Assembly: GCA_025345505.1 (NCBI GenBank)
Contig: JANVCC010000073.1
Span: forward strand, 5,035,448-5,099,447
Source: Todiramphus chloris collaris
Taxonomy: Eukaryota; Chordata; Aves; Coraciiformes; Alcedinidae
Length of the DNA stretch: 64,000 nucleotides
Direction: 5' to 3'
In this document: piece by piece, positions 11,103 through 24,911 of the stretch
How the letters are laid out: each line of letters begins with the position of its first letter
Numbering within the stretch: the first letter of the stretch is position 1
Made by a program: the position numbers and the translations under genes
The notes under the pieces: model-generated
The model's database searches: none
Told to the model about the DNA's origin: nothing
Seen by the model: the letters and a program-made list of their open reading frames with translations, nothing else

Positions 11103-14100
11103 AACTTTGGGAGGTGACTTTGACTCTCTCCATGTGATGGTTCTTCTGTAGCTTCTGCTACACTCTGAAAAGAAATGGTTTATTTTAGTGATGACTGGTA
11201 AAGTTAGAAAGTCCTAAGTATGTGTTCACTTACTGCAAAGGGTGTGTTCTATTTATACTGCCATTAATACCTGAAAGTCAGTTTGGGTTCATGTAGTTGG
11301 GAAAACATTCAGTCCTTGTTCAGAATAGCAGTAGAGTTAATGAGGTTACATGGAGCTGAAAGCTGGAGTGTTACTGTCTGAATTTGAGCAGTTTCTCCCT
11401 GAAGAAGCACCATTTCTTTTTGCCCTAAGAAATAAAGAGAAGAAACCACATGAAATCTATTGGCTGTTTTAGCTAATTACACAGAAGCATAAGATTTATG
11501 CTAACATTTTCTCAGGAAATCAGCAAAATCTTGTAAGTGGTTTGGCTTTGATAGAATTATTTAGTATCAGCAACATATTCTATAGTACAGTAAATATTTT
11601 ATGCTTCACAGGGAAATAAATGTATTGTAACTTGTGACATACATACTAACTCTGCATGACCTCTTTGTCAGACTTTATACTAACATAAAAAATAAACTAC
11701 TTAACAGATGCTCTATTGCTAATCTCAGGGGTTTATTGCTTCTACACATTTTTATGAAGACATTAATTTTCTAGAAGTATTCTTCCTGGAGTATTCTGAA
11801 GTATCTTGAGAAATTAGCAGTTATTGGCCTAACACATTGCACCTCCTGGAAACCTGATCTACAGCCCTATTTCACTTTATTTTATTTGAGGAGTCTTTTT
11901 GGTTTGCATGAACAATACGAGTTCTCTCGGGAGTTTGTGAACTAATTTGTATATAACTTAGACATGCGTACCGGGACTGATAAAACTGTGCTCTTTATTT
12001 AGTTTGTATATTAGTGCTGCAAAGAGATTATAGAAAATTACTCTTCTAAAATTTTAGTCGATTAGGCCAGTCCATTACTTGAAAACGTGCATTTTACAAT
12101 TCTAATTTTAAGCTATTGGCTTCTTTAATTGTAGAGTTTATAGGAGACCATTATTATTAAGTTACAAAAATTATCTTTGGCGTAATAAGAGTGTATTTCA
12201 CAATCCGGATGTCAAACTGGTTCATGGAAGAAATTTCATTATGCTGTAATTGGGGCTGTATCTTTACCTGTAGGGACAGATTTGAAAGATACACAATAGA
12301 TCAGAAGGTTGTATTCCCCATGAATGTCTGCATAGAGCAAATCTTGAATTTGTTTAATTCTAACAGCGTGTGTGTGATCTTGAATGCCTTTGTAACAGGA
12401 AACTTGAAGTCGTGCTGTCAAGATTGTGAAATCCAAATTTTATTCTGTCTCTTTTTTTTTACCTACTAACATTTCTTGGAAATTTATCTGTTGTCAACCC
12501 AGATATATCCTGTTCTCCTTCTTCTTTCTTTAGCTATTATTTCTAATAAGAAAACAAAGTGAGAGGCTGTGTGGGTAGAAGCATGAATGACAAGCTTGTA
12601 ATTCGGTGAGAGACTGGACTCCAAGAATTCAGCAGATACAGTCATCTGTAGGGTTTTTTCTCCTTGACTTGTAATTTATCCTTGGTAGAAGAAAAAAAGG
12701 GTTTTAAATCTATTATACCTTTAGATACATGATATATGAAGCTTGATATACTGAGCATATGAACCCCTATTTTGATTTAACTGCACACTGTATTTTTCGA
12801 AGAAAGAGCCAGCTCTGCTGCTGTGTCCTGCATGGGATAAGAACCCAGTACATGTTAAAATAATAGTAGATTTTTCTCACTGTCCTCCCTGGCTTCCTTC
12901 CAGTTTGCCAAAGATGCAGTAAGCAGATCTTATTGTGATGTATGTCTTCTGTTTTCTACCCTTGAACGCCAGGCCAGAAAAGGCCACCTGAGAATTAGCA
13001 TGTCCTCACAGTTTTAAACTGTGGAATCCACAGCCACACTGGTGTGGAAGACCATATACTGCTCTCTCTGGCTATCAAGTGTAGCACTGGAGCAGATGTT
13101 GGGGACATTCACAGATGCAAAAAGCTAATGAAGGCAGCATTTTTCTGGTACCTCAGCAAAAATTCTTTAAAAATCCTATCAGAAGCCTTAGCCGTTTCTT
13201 TTGCTACAGTTGTATTTTTCAGGAAAGCTGCGGCAATAAGGGCGTAAATCCTGTGATCCAATCTCGACTACAGAATTTTCTCACAGCTGACTGCCTGTTG
13301 AATTCTTTTAATAGAGCTGTAGCTAAAATTAAGAATAGCCTGTTTCTGTAGCAGAATTACAAAAATTAGTATATTATTTCTATTGCCTCTGGTGCTTTTT
13401 GATTATTTTGGTTTGTTTTTTAATTTTCAAACAGTAAATATCTGAAAGTGGTATGTAAGTTGGCAGTTGAAACAGATATTTACAGGTCAAAGTATGAATT
13501 TGTTGCAGCTTTGCTCAATATTTTTTTTTTTTCTGGTGACCCCTAGAGCACAGGTGACATTATATAACTACAGGAAAAAGAGAGAAAGGAATATATTAGC
13601 TCATCGTAGAGGATTGCTGTGAGAGTACAAGTCTATGTGGGTGTGTGTTTAAGGCCTGTGACTACCCAGCATCTGCAAGATACAGCTCTCAGGAGCATAG
13701 GCTGTCTGGCTCTATAAGCTTAACCTGGAAAAAGTCTTGTGCATTAAAAAAAAAGAGATTTGTTTCCTTGTCACTTCCCCACTGGTGCAGTGAGTGGTGA
13801 AAGGCTCTTGTATTCCTTCCAGTTCAGATACTCTCTCAGGATAGAGAAGACTTTCTTTTCATATTGGTAATGCAGAGGAATAGTAACTTGTTCCTGTACT
13901 TGAAGTCATCTGGTTTTTTTGTTAGGAATTATGGTAAAATACCAGTTTTCCAGGCTTTTCTGTCTATGTGAATGGAAATGTTTCTGTGAGTAGAAAGCTG
14001 TTTCAAACTATTAGTGACTTAAAAGATGAGAAACAGGTAACTTACAATTTGGCAGAAGTACAGGTTTCAGATACGCATTCGAGTAGTTTGGTGACATGCA

Positions 14101-14435
14101 TTTTCTGTATTAGGCATGAAAGATTATCCTGTGATCTATGTGATCTGAAAATTCTTCCTGTCCCCTGAATTTTAACAGACTTTCTGGCAAAACCACGATC
14201 ATATGTATTAATGACTTTTATATTCAGTGAGGTGGCTGGCAGTGTTTATCCATGGGAAGTCCTTGATACTAGAGATTCCTCACAGAACAGGAAAAAAGTT
14301 AAAAATTAGTAGTTAAAATAAAATTTCTGTGTAAAAACCGGGAAATTTATAGAATCAATAGAATTTATACCAGAAGTCTAATCCAAAATTAAAACCATTT
14401 CTTTTTACCTTTGAACCTGTTTATTTGTAAAATAA
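11103..14435. other. Unique non-coding DNA
   Basis: AT-rich; no gene or repeat family recognised. A 92-codon plus-strand frame (12191-12469) is rich in Cys, Phe and Asn in a way typical of translated AT-rich non-coding DNA. A T12 tract lies at 13521-13532. Overlapping frames around 13044-13351 have no supporting splice signals that I can see. Confidence 0.55.
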
Positions 14436-14836
14436 ATAGAATCACTCGGGTTGGAAAAGCCGCTTGGGATCATCGTGTCCAACCATTAACCCTACTCTAC
14501 AAGTTCACCCCTAGACCATGTCCCCCAACACCACATCCAAGTGATGTTTAAACACATCCAGGGATGGGGACTCAACCCCCTCCCTGGGCAGCCCATTCCA
14601 ATATTTCACTACCCTTTCTGTGAAGAATTTTTTCCTAATGTCTAGACTAAACCTACCTTGTTTCAGCTTGAGGCCATTCCCTCTGGTTCTGTCCCTAATT
14701 ACCTGAGAGAAGAGACCAGCACCAGCCTCTCTACAATGTCCTTTCAGGGAGTTGTAGAGAGTGATGAGGTTGCCCCTCAGGCTCCTCTTCCTCAAACTAA
14801 ACAGGCCCAGCTCCTTCAAACGCTCCTCATACGATC
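14436..14836 (-). mobile_element. CR1 LINE fragment with intact C-terminal reading frame
   Basis: On the minus strand the CR1 ORF2 C-terminus is open for about 108 codons from ~14836 to its natural stop at 14511-14513, reading [55 protein letters not shown] and LDVVLGDMV. The 3' UTR is short, ending at the left with ATAGAATCACTCGGGTTGG, a CR1-type terminus. The open frame continues upstream to 14996 into flanking unique DNA (about 53 codons with no CR1 similarity). The apparent 161-codon protein is therefore a chance extension, not a host gene. The body is 5'-truncated to 400 bp and cannot move on its own. Confidence 0.95.
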
Positions 14837-17800
14837 TATGATACATAAGTAGAAATCTCTTCTCATAGTTGATTAAACCAATGGCAAGAAATTGATACCA
14901 GATTGAATGGTGTCGTGCTTTACTAATTAGCAAGAGTACCATGTAAAACTTCTTTAGATATTCATACATATTTGTTACATCATATTTAGGTTTCATACTC
15001 CCTGACCAGATGGATGTTTCAAATGCATGGAATCATAACTCAGTGATGTCCCATGTAGTGTTAAGTCTGTCTACAAGCACTTTCTGGCCTTCCTGGTTTT
15101 TCATGCATGTCAGTAGTTCTCTTGTTGTTCCGTTAAACTTGGATGCAAGTAAAGCTTAAAAACCCTGTACAAGTGTTTCTCTGTTGGCAGTTTTACCCCG
15201 TGTATCCTGTGGTGACAGTTCTTCCAGCATGTCAGAAGGCCTATGGAAATAGGAGATGTGCCGTTTCAGTGTAGGAGCAACACATAAAACTGGGTCAATT
15301 AAACTTAAAGCTGGAAGTTAGAGGGTAACCAGTGTAGGAGTGGTTGTGAAAGGAGTTGCACATGGTTCCCAAAGACAATGTTTAAAACAATGTGTTTTTA
15401 CATGGAAATTGGTTAGAAGTAGCCTGACTGTGAAATCAACTTCCACCTCAAATTTGAAGCATTATAAGGTTAATGGGTTGTTTCACCTTTTTTTTGTTGT
15501 TGTTTTTATTCTTTCGTTGTAAAGCAATTCAAGATAAGTGAAATTCTCCATGTTTTACTTTCTGACCAGTATGTCCTTAGCTACACATCTTTACTATATT
15601 TTCAGCCTCCAGAAATTGTTGGGTGTATTTTTAAAGCTGGTTTGCCAACATACTGAGACATTGGAGTCCTGGTGGTGTTCATGGTTCTCACTTGTTCTTG
15701 TCATTTTTGGCAAGTAGTGTTCTGTTGTAACTGGGATGAGGGGTAGGATGGGGACACGAACATTTCTAGCAGCGATGGAAAGGTGACACTATGTCTCAGC
15801 TTCTTCCCAGCATGTCAATTGTGGAGCAAGCTAGTAAATGATTTATTGGGGCAACATTCAGGCACCTTTGTCATCTGCCACTATGCTTTATTAATGTTTC
15901 TGCAGCAGCCTTTTGTTAGATTCATGATCAATGTTTTCTCCCCAAAGGTTTGCATGCAACCAAATGATGATCTTTTCCCCCAGTCCTCCACTAGTTCTCC
16001 ATTCTCTCAGAGAAACGGAATCTCTTTCTTCCCTTTTCCTTCCATGGCATTAATTTGATGCCTAGGAAAAGGACACACTTTGATTCAGTCCTTTGTGGTG
16101 GTTCAGAATGCCTCCCCCTCTCCTGCTGTGATATATTCTTTCTCTCCTGGAACTGCAATTCTGACATAGCCATACATGGAGCATGAAAGGTTGTCTAAAA
16201 TGCTGCCTCCTGTGCATCAGCAAAGAGTCTGTCAGGCTCTGCTCTCTGATAATAGCAGGGGGATTCTTAAAGGTGAAAAAGGCATTTTGGGGTTTTGAAA
16301 AATGAGGCCACTCCCTTAGATGCTTGGCTCACTCTAACTTCAAGGAGACTTGGACATACTGAGATTTGTCCCCAGTTTCCAAAAACAAAGGTGCTGGAAT
16401 TGTGCCTTGTCTGCAAAATGGCTAGAACATAAGCCTGATGACTCTTTCATGTTAAGTTTTTGTGTATAGGGATTTTTAGTTGTTTTGTATATTGAGGAAA
16501 TAATAGCTAAACTGGTGCTTCTTCTTTTAAAAAAAGAGCTAAAAATCCATCTGAAACTTCTGTGCAATCTACACGAGTGCAGAAGTGTCACAGTGCCATT
16601 CTCAGTTAGCAGGTAGCCTGCTCAGATAGCTTGGGTTGGAGGGGTCCTACTATCAGAAGGATACTCAGCTGATACATCCCACTGCTCATTCTTTTATTTT
16701 ATTTTGATGTGTTGGTGTGTTGTGTTTTTCTTGGTCGTTTGTTTTTTGGTTTTTTTAATGCAGTGAACACTGACATGCCACTAGCTGATTTGACATTTCA
16801 GGCATCTTCAAAAAGAGCTGACTACTTAAAGTAGGTCTCCTACTGCTTAAAGATTCACTTTTGCTCATTTTTTGCGAAGGCAGTATGTGGCTTCTGCAGT
16901 TTGCTTTATTACACCCACTCTGTCCATTGAATTTGCTGTTTTCTTTGCTGTTTGTAAGTAACAATCAATAAAATATTAATAAATGAGATCCTTTGATTTA
17001 TTCTGCAATGCATATAGATGGTATTATAAAATCAGCCAGCTGCACTTTTTTCTAGCCTGTCCCAGTCCTGTTTAGCTCATTAGTACTTCAACTCATGCAG
17101 ATGACGTTGGTCTCCACTGAAAAACAAGTAGTCCTGAATCAGAAGCCCCATGTTATTTTTTGATTAACTTCTCCTTGAACTACAGTAGATGCTGAGGCTT
17201 GGGAAGCGGAGGGTATGAATCAGTGCTGTAAACTGGGAGGTGGAAAGAGATGTTTGCTTCATAGGAAAAGAAAGAAATGGTTTCCATGTAAAAATAATTT
17301 TGAGGGCTTTGATACAGGACCCTATTAGATGCAACTTTAATGTGCTTAGTGTACAGCAGAGAAGCTGCATCAAATAAGTTTTGTTTGTTTTTTTCCAGTG
17401 CCAGAAAAGATTTTATTATATCCATAACAGAACATTTCCAGTGGTTTCTTTTATAATTGGGCTGATGGAATTTACAATTCACCTTTGTAATCCACTGGCA
17501 ACATTGTCCAATAATGTTTTCTTGTCCACTCCAGCACTAAATTCTAAAACAAATCTCTCTAACAACATTATGCTATAGGGGCACATAGATATTTCCCTTA
17601 AAAGTACTGCATGATTCATGTACCGTGTACTGCTGTTTCTCTGCTGCAGTGTCTCAAAGGAAATGGTTTAATCTTATAAATAAAACCGTAAAAAAATAAT
17701 TTGCACGCTAGTTGGTCCCCGTGTCACTGACATTTATCTCTTGTTGATAAGGCAGAACTGGAGGTGTAGGCCGACAATTGTACAGTGATGCACTGTTGCT

Positions 17801-20670
17801 GCTCCCCCCCAGCCTCCCCATGCACAATGGCCACCAGTTTATACATTCCCTGTGGAGTGGCTGGAGGTAGGTGTGACTGTGTCAAACTCCCTTGGCAAAG
17901 TTACTTGGAGATACATTCTCATATTTCTGCTTTTCTTGATGCCAGCTTGCAGACATTTATTGTCCATTACCTGTATCTCCCTGTAATTATATCAGTTGGA
18001 GGTCTTGGAAAACTTGAGCTGGCCGAGGCTGGGGAGAAGGAATGTTGAGTGGGAATTTGGTCCTCGTATCTGTGTCTTAAAACTGGATCTGTATTTCTTC
18101 ATATACATTCTTTGATTACTTGTTCCTGTGCTATAGGATTAATAATGTTTATGCAATATTTTTTCATACTGAATTGTCTCTGTAAGCAAATGGATGGACA
18201 AACCAGTGTTCAATGCATTCTTTTGCCTGGTATGGATGTAATTAACTTCTGGAAGTGTGGTACTTGGGAGAACTGTGCAACTTCTGTGTATGATTCATAG
18301 TAAAAGAGATATGTCTGTTAAAATTTTTTGGTAAACCTTATTTAATTTTATCAAGTTGCACAGATGACTGCATGAACAATTGGTATAATGTGGGAAATAG
18401 CCTAGTGTCTTCAATTAAATAATATATTTTAATTTCTCTTTCAAACTACCTTTTATGTGCAAAATAATAAATTTTGTTTGCATTCTTTCCTTAACCCCAG
18501 CTTTACCAGTTTTGGCTTTGTTACTGTAAAAATCAGACTCAGGGATGCCTTTTTGGTCATGGCAAATATCAATAATGACAAACCTACTCCTTACTGTAAG
18601 GAGTAAAGATATTTCTGGAACTACCAATGAGAAGTTTGAAATACTGCATTAGGGTTTTCAGGTCATTATTTTTAAGATAAATACTCTAAGAAAAAAAGAA
18701 CTACGTGAGAACTGAATAGTAGAACTATTGGGTATTGTGATACTGTGCTGAAATCATCAGGAAGGTGTCAGCCTTTTCAGGTGCCTGGATATCATTCTGT
18801 CACTGTCTTCACTCAGACCAGCTTTCACTGCCTGGGGTTCAGGAGACTCACAGGGGACCGTTTCTCCCCAGCGAGAGACAAGTTTTATAACTCTGGAAGC
18901 TTTGTGTAAAAGATAAGATAGCCAGAGCCTGCAATTGTTTATTCAGGCCAAGGTTTCAGGCCAGCTTTATTTATTTCTGTAGTTCCCCATGCACTGGAGA
19001 ACAGGCAGCCTTTCTTCCACCCGTAACATCCCATTTCCCTAAAGACACTCCATCCGAACCTATATCCTTCCTACTCACAAGATGAAATGGGAATTTCAGA
19101 TGGGACGTGACATATTTTCTTTTGAGTCTTAATTGCTCCTTTTATACATAGAAGAAAAAGAAAGGAGTGAAAGAGTATTGCACACAGAATTTTAAATAAC
19201 ATGCACTTTTGGAAAACCGTAAGGGTAGGTGCTACAAGTGCAGACGATGAGAAGCAGGATGGATGTTAGGGTTTTTATGGTAAGAATTTCTGTTTTCTGC
19301 TTTGGCGTTTATTAATTTTCGGGGTTTATTTTAGGGTAATTTTTACTATCAGCTGGCAGGAGCAAAGTGAGGCAAAGCAAAAACCACCATAATCATCTTA
19401 CTGGAATTGCAAGCTGAAACTCAAGCAGAAAGGCATTGACTGATTAATTCAGAAGAGCCACTCAAAGGCAGACTCTCTTCCTATGTGCGTATTCTGTTTT
19501 CACAAGAGCACCAAGTGTGAAAATTTCATAATGCAGCTCAGCGTAACAGAGAAGTGTGTGGTAAGAGAATGAAATGGAAAAAGTAGGGATGATGAGCAGT
19601 ACCATGAATTACTTTACAAAAAAATAAACCCCAACAAACAGCAACAAAACTAAGCCCCCAAACACACCACCTTTTTCTCCAGTATTCAGATGTAAAAGCA
19701 AACAGTGCTTGCTAATAGTCAGGCACTGTGGTTGATTCTTTTCAGAATGCTTTCTTGGAATTGTCATCTAATTTACACCATTGAAAAGTTTACTAAAGGT
19801 GTATTTATGGGTATCTGAAACTTTTTTTGTTGGCACCTCTCTTAACAGGAATTGCTTTGCCTTTAAGCCCTTTGAAGACTTCAGAGAATGGAGTTTCCTA
19901 GTCAGTAAACTTAACACCCAAGTGTCCTTAGTTGCTTGAATTTTCCTACAGCCTTAGAATAAATGTACGCCCTCAAATTCTTAAAAATGAAAGACCGGAT
20001 GTTGGGTTAGTGCTAATAGGCATCTCTGTAGAAGTTTTTCCAATAGAACAGAAATATTCTAGGATGATATTTTGTAACACTGTCTTTATTGAGCGTATCT
20101 TCTGTGTAAAGTGCTGCATTACTAATACATACTCAAATAAATATAACCGTGATTGTGACATGCCTGGGAGGTACAGATGGGCCAGCAAAGCAATACAGTG
20201 ACATTATCAGTATTCAGTAAAGTAAGTACATGTCTAATATCAAATATAGCCCAGTGAAAGTCAATTTACTTGTAAGCACATATTCAAGTGCTTTGTTGAA
20301 TTGAACACTACTTGCAGAATACAGTAGTTCTGAAAAATAGAAAATGAAGGTTGTTTTATTTCAATAGAAGGGGAAAAAGACCCTCATTTATTTTAGCAGA
20401 TAGTCACCTCTGTTTTCCATCTAGCTGATTTGCAGAAGGAATTGTCATTTACATGTCTATTTTTCAAACTTTACATATTGCAAAAGTGTGAAAGTTAACC
20501 TTAGTAACGTGTAATATTTGTGTTCTCTGTTGTCTGAAAGGCAGAAATAAAGCTGACAAACCTTCCGCTGACGAATAGGGCAAGAGGCCAGTCTTGCCTC
20601 AACTCAGGCAAGAGCAAGCCAAGAGGAGAATCATTTGGAAAAAATAGACTGATGTAATAGAAGGAGTCTT
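14837..20670. other. Unique non-coding DNA
   Basis: No gene or transposon family recognised in about 5.8 kb. Open frames are under about 100 codons and overlap on both strands. T/G-rich low-complexity patches occur near 15488-15520 and 16700-16758. A short perfect palindrome sits at 18586-18604. Confidence 0.5.
18586..18604. repeat. 19-bp perfect palindrome
   Basis: ACTCCTTAC and GTAAGGAGT flank a single central T, giving a 9-bp perfect inverted repeat. It could form only a trivial hairpin; a dimeric transcription-factor site or coincidence are both possible. Confidence 0.8.
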
Positions 20671-20714
20671 GCTTTGGTTAGAAATCTTCTGTGCTTTGGT
20701 TAGAAATCTTCTGT
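20671..20714. repeat. Perfect 22-bp tandem duplication
   Basis: The unit beginning GCTTTGGTTAGAAATCTTCT occurs twice head-to-tail (20671-20692 and 20693-20714) with no mismatch, then a partial third start diverges (ACTTTGG). Identity between copies suggests a recent slippage or duplication event. Confidence 0.95.
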
Positions 20715-23700
20715 ACTTTGGCACTCACTTGCAATAGAAGTTTTTCTTCAGTTAGGGTTACGCCAGATTTTGACAAAGAGGTGGCAGCCTCAAAATTGGC
20801 ACTAACTTACTGTATGTTCTCAAGACTACAGTGTCTTCAGAAAACAATGATAACAATGCAGGACACATTTTCTGCTTCGAGAAGTTGGCTAGAGAGTTAT
20901 ATATCATTTTTATTAATATAAATAACATCATAAAGCCAATTTCTTCAGCACTTTCTGTGTAAATTATAAGACATGTGAGAGCTTCAGGGTGCGGGTGTCA
21001 CATCGTAATTAATTTCTCAGTCTCTTGTGAACTATTTTGATGCTCTTGCACTAATTTCATCCTCTGATTTGAATACTGTAAGAAATTTTCAACTATGGGA
21101 TATTGGATAAATCCCTACAGTATCTCCCTCTGGCTTTCTAACACAGAGTTGTAAGAATGGTGAATGGCCTCTGACCCAGCTTGGCATTAAACACAATCTG
21201 TGCATGCCCGATGTTATCAGTGCTGGCCATGATAACTGAAAGAAGAATGTCAGTCTATAATGCAAATAAATACACTCACTACTGTCATCTACTTCCTTCT
21301 CCTGAAGACTAAACACATGCAGACAATGATCTTCTGATAGCTTTCAATTACGTGTGCTTGTTGTGAAATACATTTGGAAGCATCTAACCTAATATAACCT
21401 CCTCTTCCCCTTCACATGGGGCAGTCACAGGTCAGAAATGGAAGCATTCCTTGATATTGCCCTGTTGTATCAGCTCCGTTGCCACGGTGGGGGTTATAAC
21501 CTTAACACTTAACAAATCCTTTCTGAGTTCGAGTTTAACTTTCTAGTTTAAGCTTTGCCCATGCAGTGGGTTTCATTTCGTTTGGTTATCATTTCAAGCA
21601 TAGGAAAACAGATCTGTGGTTTTCTAGGGAGATCGGTAATTGCTACAATCTGATGGCACTGCTGAGAGGTCTGGCTGCTGCTGCAGCAGAATTGGTGTCT
21701 CACAGTGGCTATGTAAAAACTTTTAATAAAGGATAGACATCAGAGGAATGTACTCACACTCCAGACTTCCACTTCTGTCCATTAATTTTTTTCAGAGTCG
21801 TATTTATCCTGACATGTTTTACCAACCCTTTTTTCGCCACAGTGCTCCAGAACACTGCGCTCAGCAGTTCAGCTTTTTTCTCTCTTAATCGCTTTCTTGT
21901 TTATCAGACAAGGATCACTTGAAAAAAAGGATACTGGAATGCTTCAGAGTTGGTTTGTTAGTGGATTAAAGAACAAGTAAATGCATATATTGATTTTGAG
22001 AACTGAAGAACCATGCACATTTTTTCAGTCACTGGTTATCCTTATTCTGCAGGGATGGTTCTGAAGGGAAGATGTTACTCAAAGAAGTAGAAAAAAAAAA
22101 AAAAATCAGAATTTTCAGCAGTGCTATTGCCTGTTTAAGGTGACTTTCCATCAAATGTTCATGAAGATGGATATCCATGGGCAGCGTTGTGAAGTTGGGG
22201 TTTACCTTGATGTTTTGGTTCTTATTTTTTTAAACCTGTTTAATACACAGCTATTGATTTAGCTGTTCTTTTTTATGTTCTTACTAATTGATTACTGACA
22301 ATATATTTTTTTTAATAATTTAGTTTTATTAATGTTTTAAGAGCAACGTGGGCCAGGCTCAAAGGGTGTGCAGAAACCTCCCATGCCAATCTGTCTCTCA
22401 AGACCAGTGAGGATTTTTTTCTACTTAAGACTTTTACTGCTTTTACCAGTATAAAATAGTAGTATATTTTCAAGGAATTTTTGGGAATTCTGAGTTGTTG
22501 ATTGTAAGTGAAACTAGATTTATCCAAATTCTGCCTCCCTATTCTGCTATCACCTATAGAAGTTCTACTGTTCTGTATTTGCTTCCTTATCTTTCCACCC
22601 AGTAACTCTGTGGGCTTATGAAAAGATTTTCAGGTTAAGTAGCCCTATAATGGTCATTTTGTCTGTTCTGCCGTGTAACACAAACCTAGAATTTCCTGTA
22701 GTAACCCTTGCATCAGGTATAATGTGGTCCCGGGTTGATAGAGAGCTTATATTTTTAAGAGATCTTGAATGCTGATTTGGAGACTTCAAGTGATAGAGAA
22801 TTCCAGCGTACCTGTAGGTAAGTTGGCCTAAGGTTTGATTATCCACATGGCAAAATTGTGCACTTTATTTGTAATCTAAATCAGTTCCGCTTCCAGCTAC
22901 TGGGTATCAGATGTTGGAAATTCAGCAGTGATTTAATAAAGCTAGTCAGGAAAACTGTCTCCCCACTCTGTATAAATTTAGGATAGTATTTCTGAGAGGA
23001 ACAGAGGTGCCTTTTGGGGGAGGAATTTTAAAAAATTGAAATGAATCTGTGGTGAGCAATTACAAATGTGAAATGCGTTGCAGCTGCCTAAAACCAAACA
23101 GTGGGGGAACATAGGGAGGTAAAATCACCTTTCCCCCTCTCTGCTACCCTCAGCCCATGATTTAAGGCTAAAATGTAATTTTCTAGTGATACTGAATAAT
23201 GGGAAGATAGAATTTTCCCTGGTATGAAATGCGTAACTTCCCAGTGCCATCACTGAAAGGGGCAGCCTTAGCAAGTCGTCATGAAGCTATTTCCTGGACA
23301 GAGAGGGAATGCAGATGCCATGTCATCCAAGTTTTATGTCCCCAATAGATTTGCTAGGCTTCACAGCTGAACTAAATCTAACCCTTGCTGAATTGCTCTC
23401 TCTCTTGTGCAGCCTATGCTCAGAAATGTATTTCAAATGTCCCCAAGACCTCACAGCAGGAAAAAGAAACCTTATTGAGTATACAAAGGCTTGAACAACT
23501 CACATTTTAAAGATTAATGTGAGTTTGATTTATCAGCAAAATGTGCCTCACATCAGCTGTTGAACCAATGGACAAGCCATTGGGCAGCGGAGAAAATGAA
23601 TGCCACTAAATCATTTTTTGTCCCTTTTAACTGTCATCTTACCCTTTTCCTACCATGTGAGTGGTGTTGTGACAATATTTGGTGCATTCAGTCATTCTAC

Positions 23701-24062
23701 TGACTGTGGCGTATTTCATTTGTTCTGAAAACTGCTGCCGCTGGGAAAGAAAGGAAAGCAAAACAAAACCATTGCCACAGGTCAAACTTTGAGGAATCCA
23801 ATTTTATCAGCAGAAGTCTGGAATTCACAGGCTCTAATCTGATGTTTTAAAGTCCCTAAGGACAACAGTGAAACAATCCAATAAAAGGAGCTTTAAAATG
23901 TAGATCTTTATAGGATTTGCCTGTAGAACTGTTTTAAACTAGAACACCAGTGGCCTAACGTATTAAAAATTGAACGAATTAATTGATTTGGTGAGTGGGG
24001 TTTTGTGCAGATTTACTGTGGAAGACTTAAATTTATTTGGACAAAGTAGTAGTAAAAACTAA
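20715..24062. other. Unique non-coding DNA
   Basis: No gene recognised; short frames only. An A15 tract lies at 22091-22105 with no retroposed body recognised 5' of it. Confidence 0.5.
22091..22105. repeat. A15 homopolymer tract
   Basis: Fifteen uninterrupted A residues. Upstream sequence does not resemble a SINE or a processed gene copy that I recognise, so it is listed as a simple repeat. Confidence 0.85.
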
Positions 24063-24911
24063 TAGTGGATGACACCAAGTTGGGCAGGAATGTTGATCTG
24101 TTTGAGGGTATAAAGGCTCTATGGAGGCAGCTGGATGGACTGGATTGATGAGCCGAAACCAATGGGATGAGGTTCAACAAGGCCATGAGCTGGATCCTGC
24201 AATGCTACAGGCTTGAGGAAGAGTGGCTGGAAAGCAGCCTGGCAGACAAGGACCCTGGGGGTGTTGGTTGACAGATATCTGAATGTGAGCCAGTGTGTGC
24301 CCAGGTGGCCAAAAAGGCCACCAGCATCCTGGCTTGTATCGGCACTAGGTGGCCGGCAGGACTAGGAAAGTGACTGTCCCCCTGTACTCAGTACTGGTGA
24401 GGCTGTACCTTGAATAGCGTGTTCATTTTTGGGCCTTTCATTAAGAGAAGGTCATGGATGTGCTGGAGCATGTCCAGAGAAAGGCAACAAAGCTGCTGAA
24501 GGGTCTAGAGCCCAAGTCTTGTGAGGAGCAGCTGAGGGAACTGGGATTGTTCAGCCTGCAGAAAAGGAGGCTTGGGGGAAACCTAACTCTCAACAACCCC
24601 CTGAAAGAAGGTTGTAGCAAGGTGGGGGTTGGTCTGTTCTCCCAACTAACAGGTGATAGAACAAGAGGAAATGGCCTTGAATTGTGTCAGGGGAGATTTA
24701 GGTTGGTTTAGGAAAAAAATTTCCCTAAAAGGGTTGTCAAGTCCTGGACAGTCCCCAGGCAGTAGTGGAGTCCCTATTCCTGGAGGGATTTAAGACATGT
24801 AGATGTGGTGCTGAGGGACATAGTTTAGTGGTGGACTTGGTAGTGCTGGGTTAATGGTTGAATTCTGTGCTCTTGGAGTTCTTTTCCAACCTAAACGATT
24901 CTAAATTGATT
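24063..24911 (+). mobile_element. CR1 LINE fragment, from RT catalytic box to 3' end
   Basis: An 850-bp CR1 copy in plus orientation. It begins at DDTKLG (24069 onward), which in the family is the reverse-transcriptase catalytic F/YADD box followed by TKLGG, so everything upstream is missing. Later blocks read [40 protein letters not shown] and [15 protein letters not shown] (24466-24705). Stops and frame changes interrupt the frame before 24454 and after about 24705. The 3' UTR includes a GTGGACTTGGTAGTGCTGGG segment and CCAACCTAAACGATTCTA at the end, with a degenerate tail. It belongs to the same subfamily as the inverted copy at 54685-55552, with a 39-base exact match between the two. Confidence 0.95.

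Noticed and set aside
14511-14996. 161-codon minus-strand frame as a host gene
   Set aside because: Two thirds is the CR1 ORF2 C-terminus; the rest is a chance extension into unique AT-rich DNA.
21525-21545. tRNA B-box-like GAGTTCGAGTTT
   Set aside because: No matching A box or cloverleaf could be formed around it.
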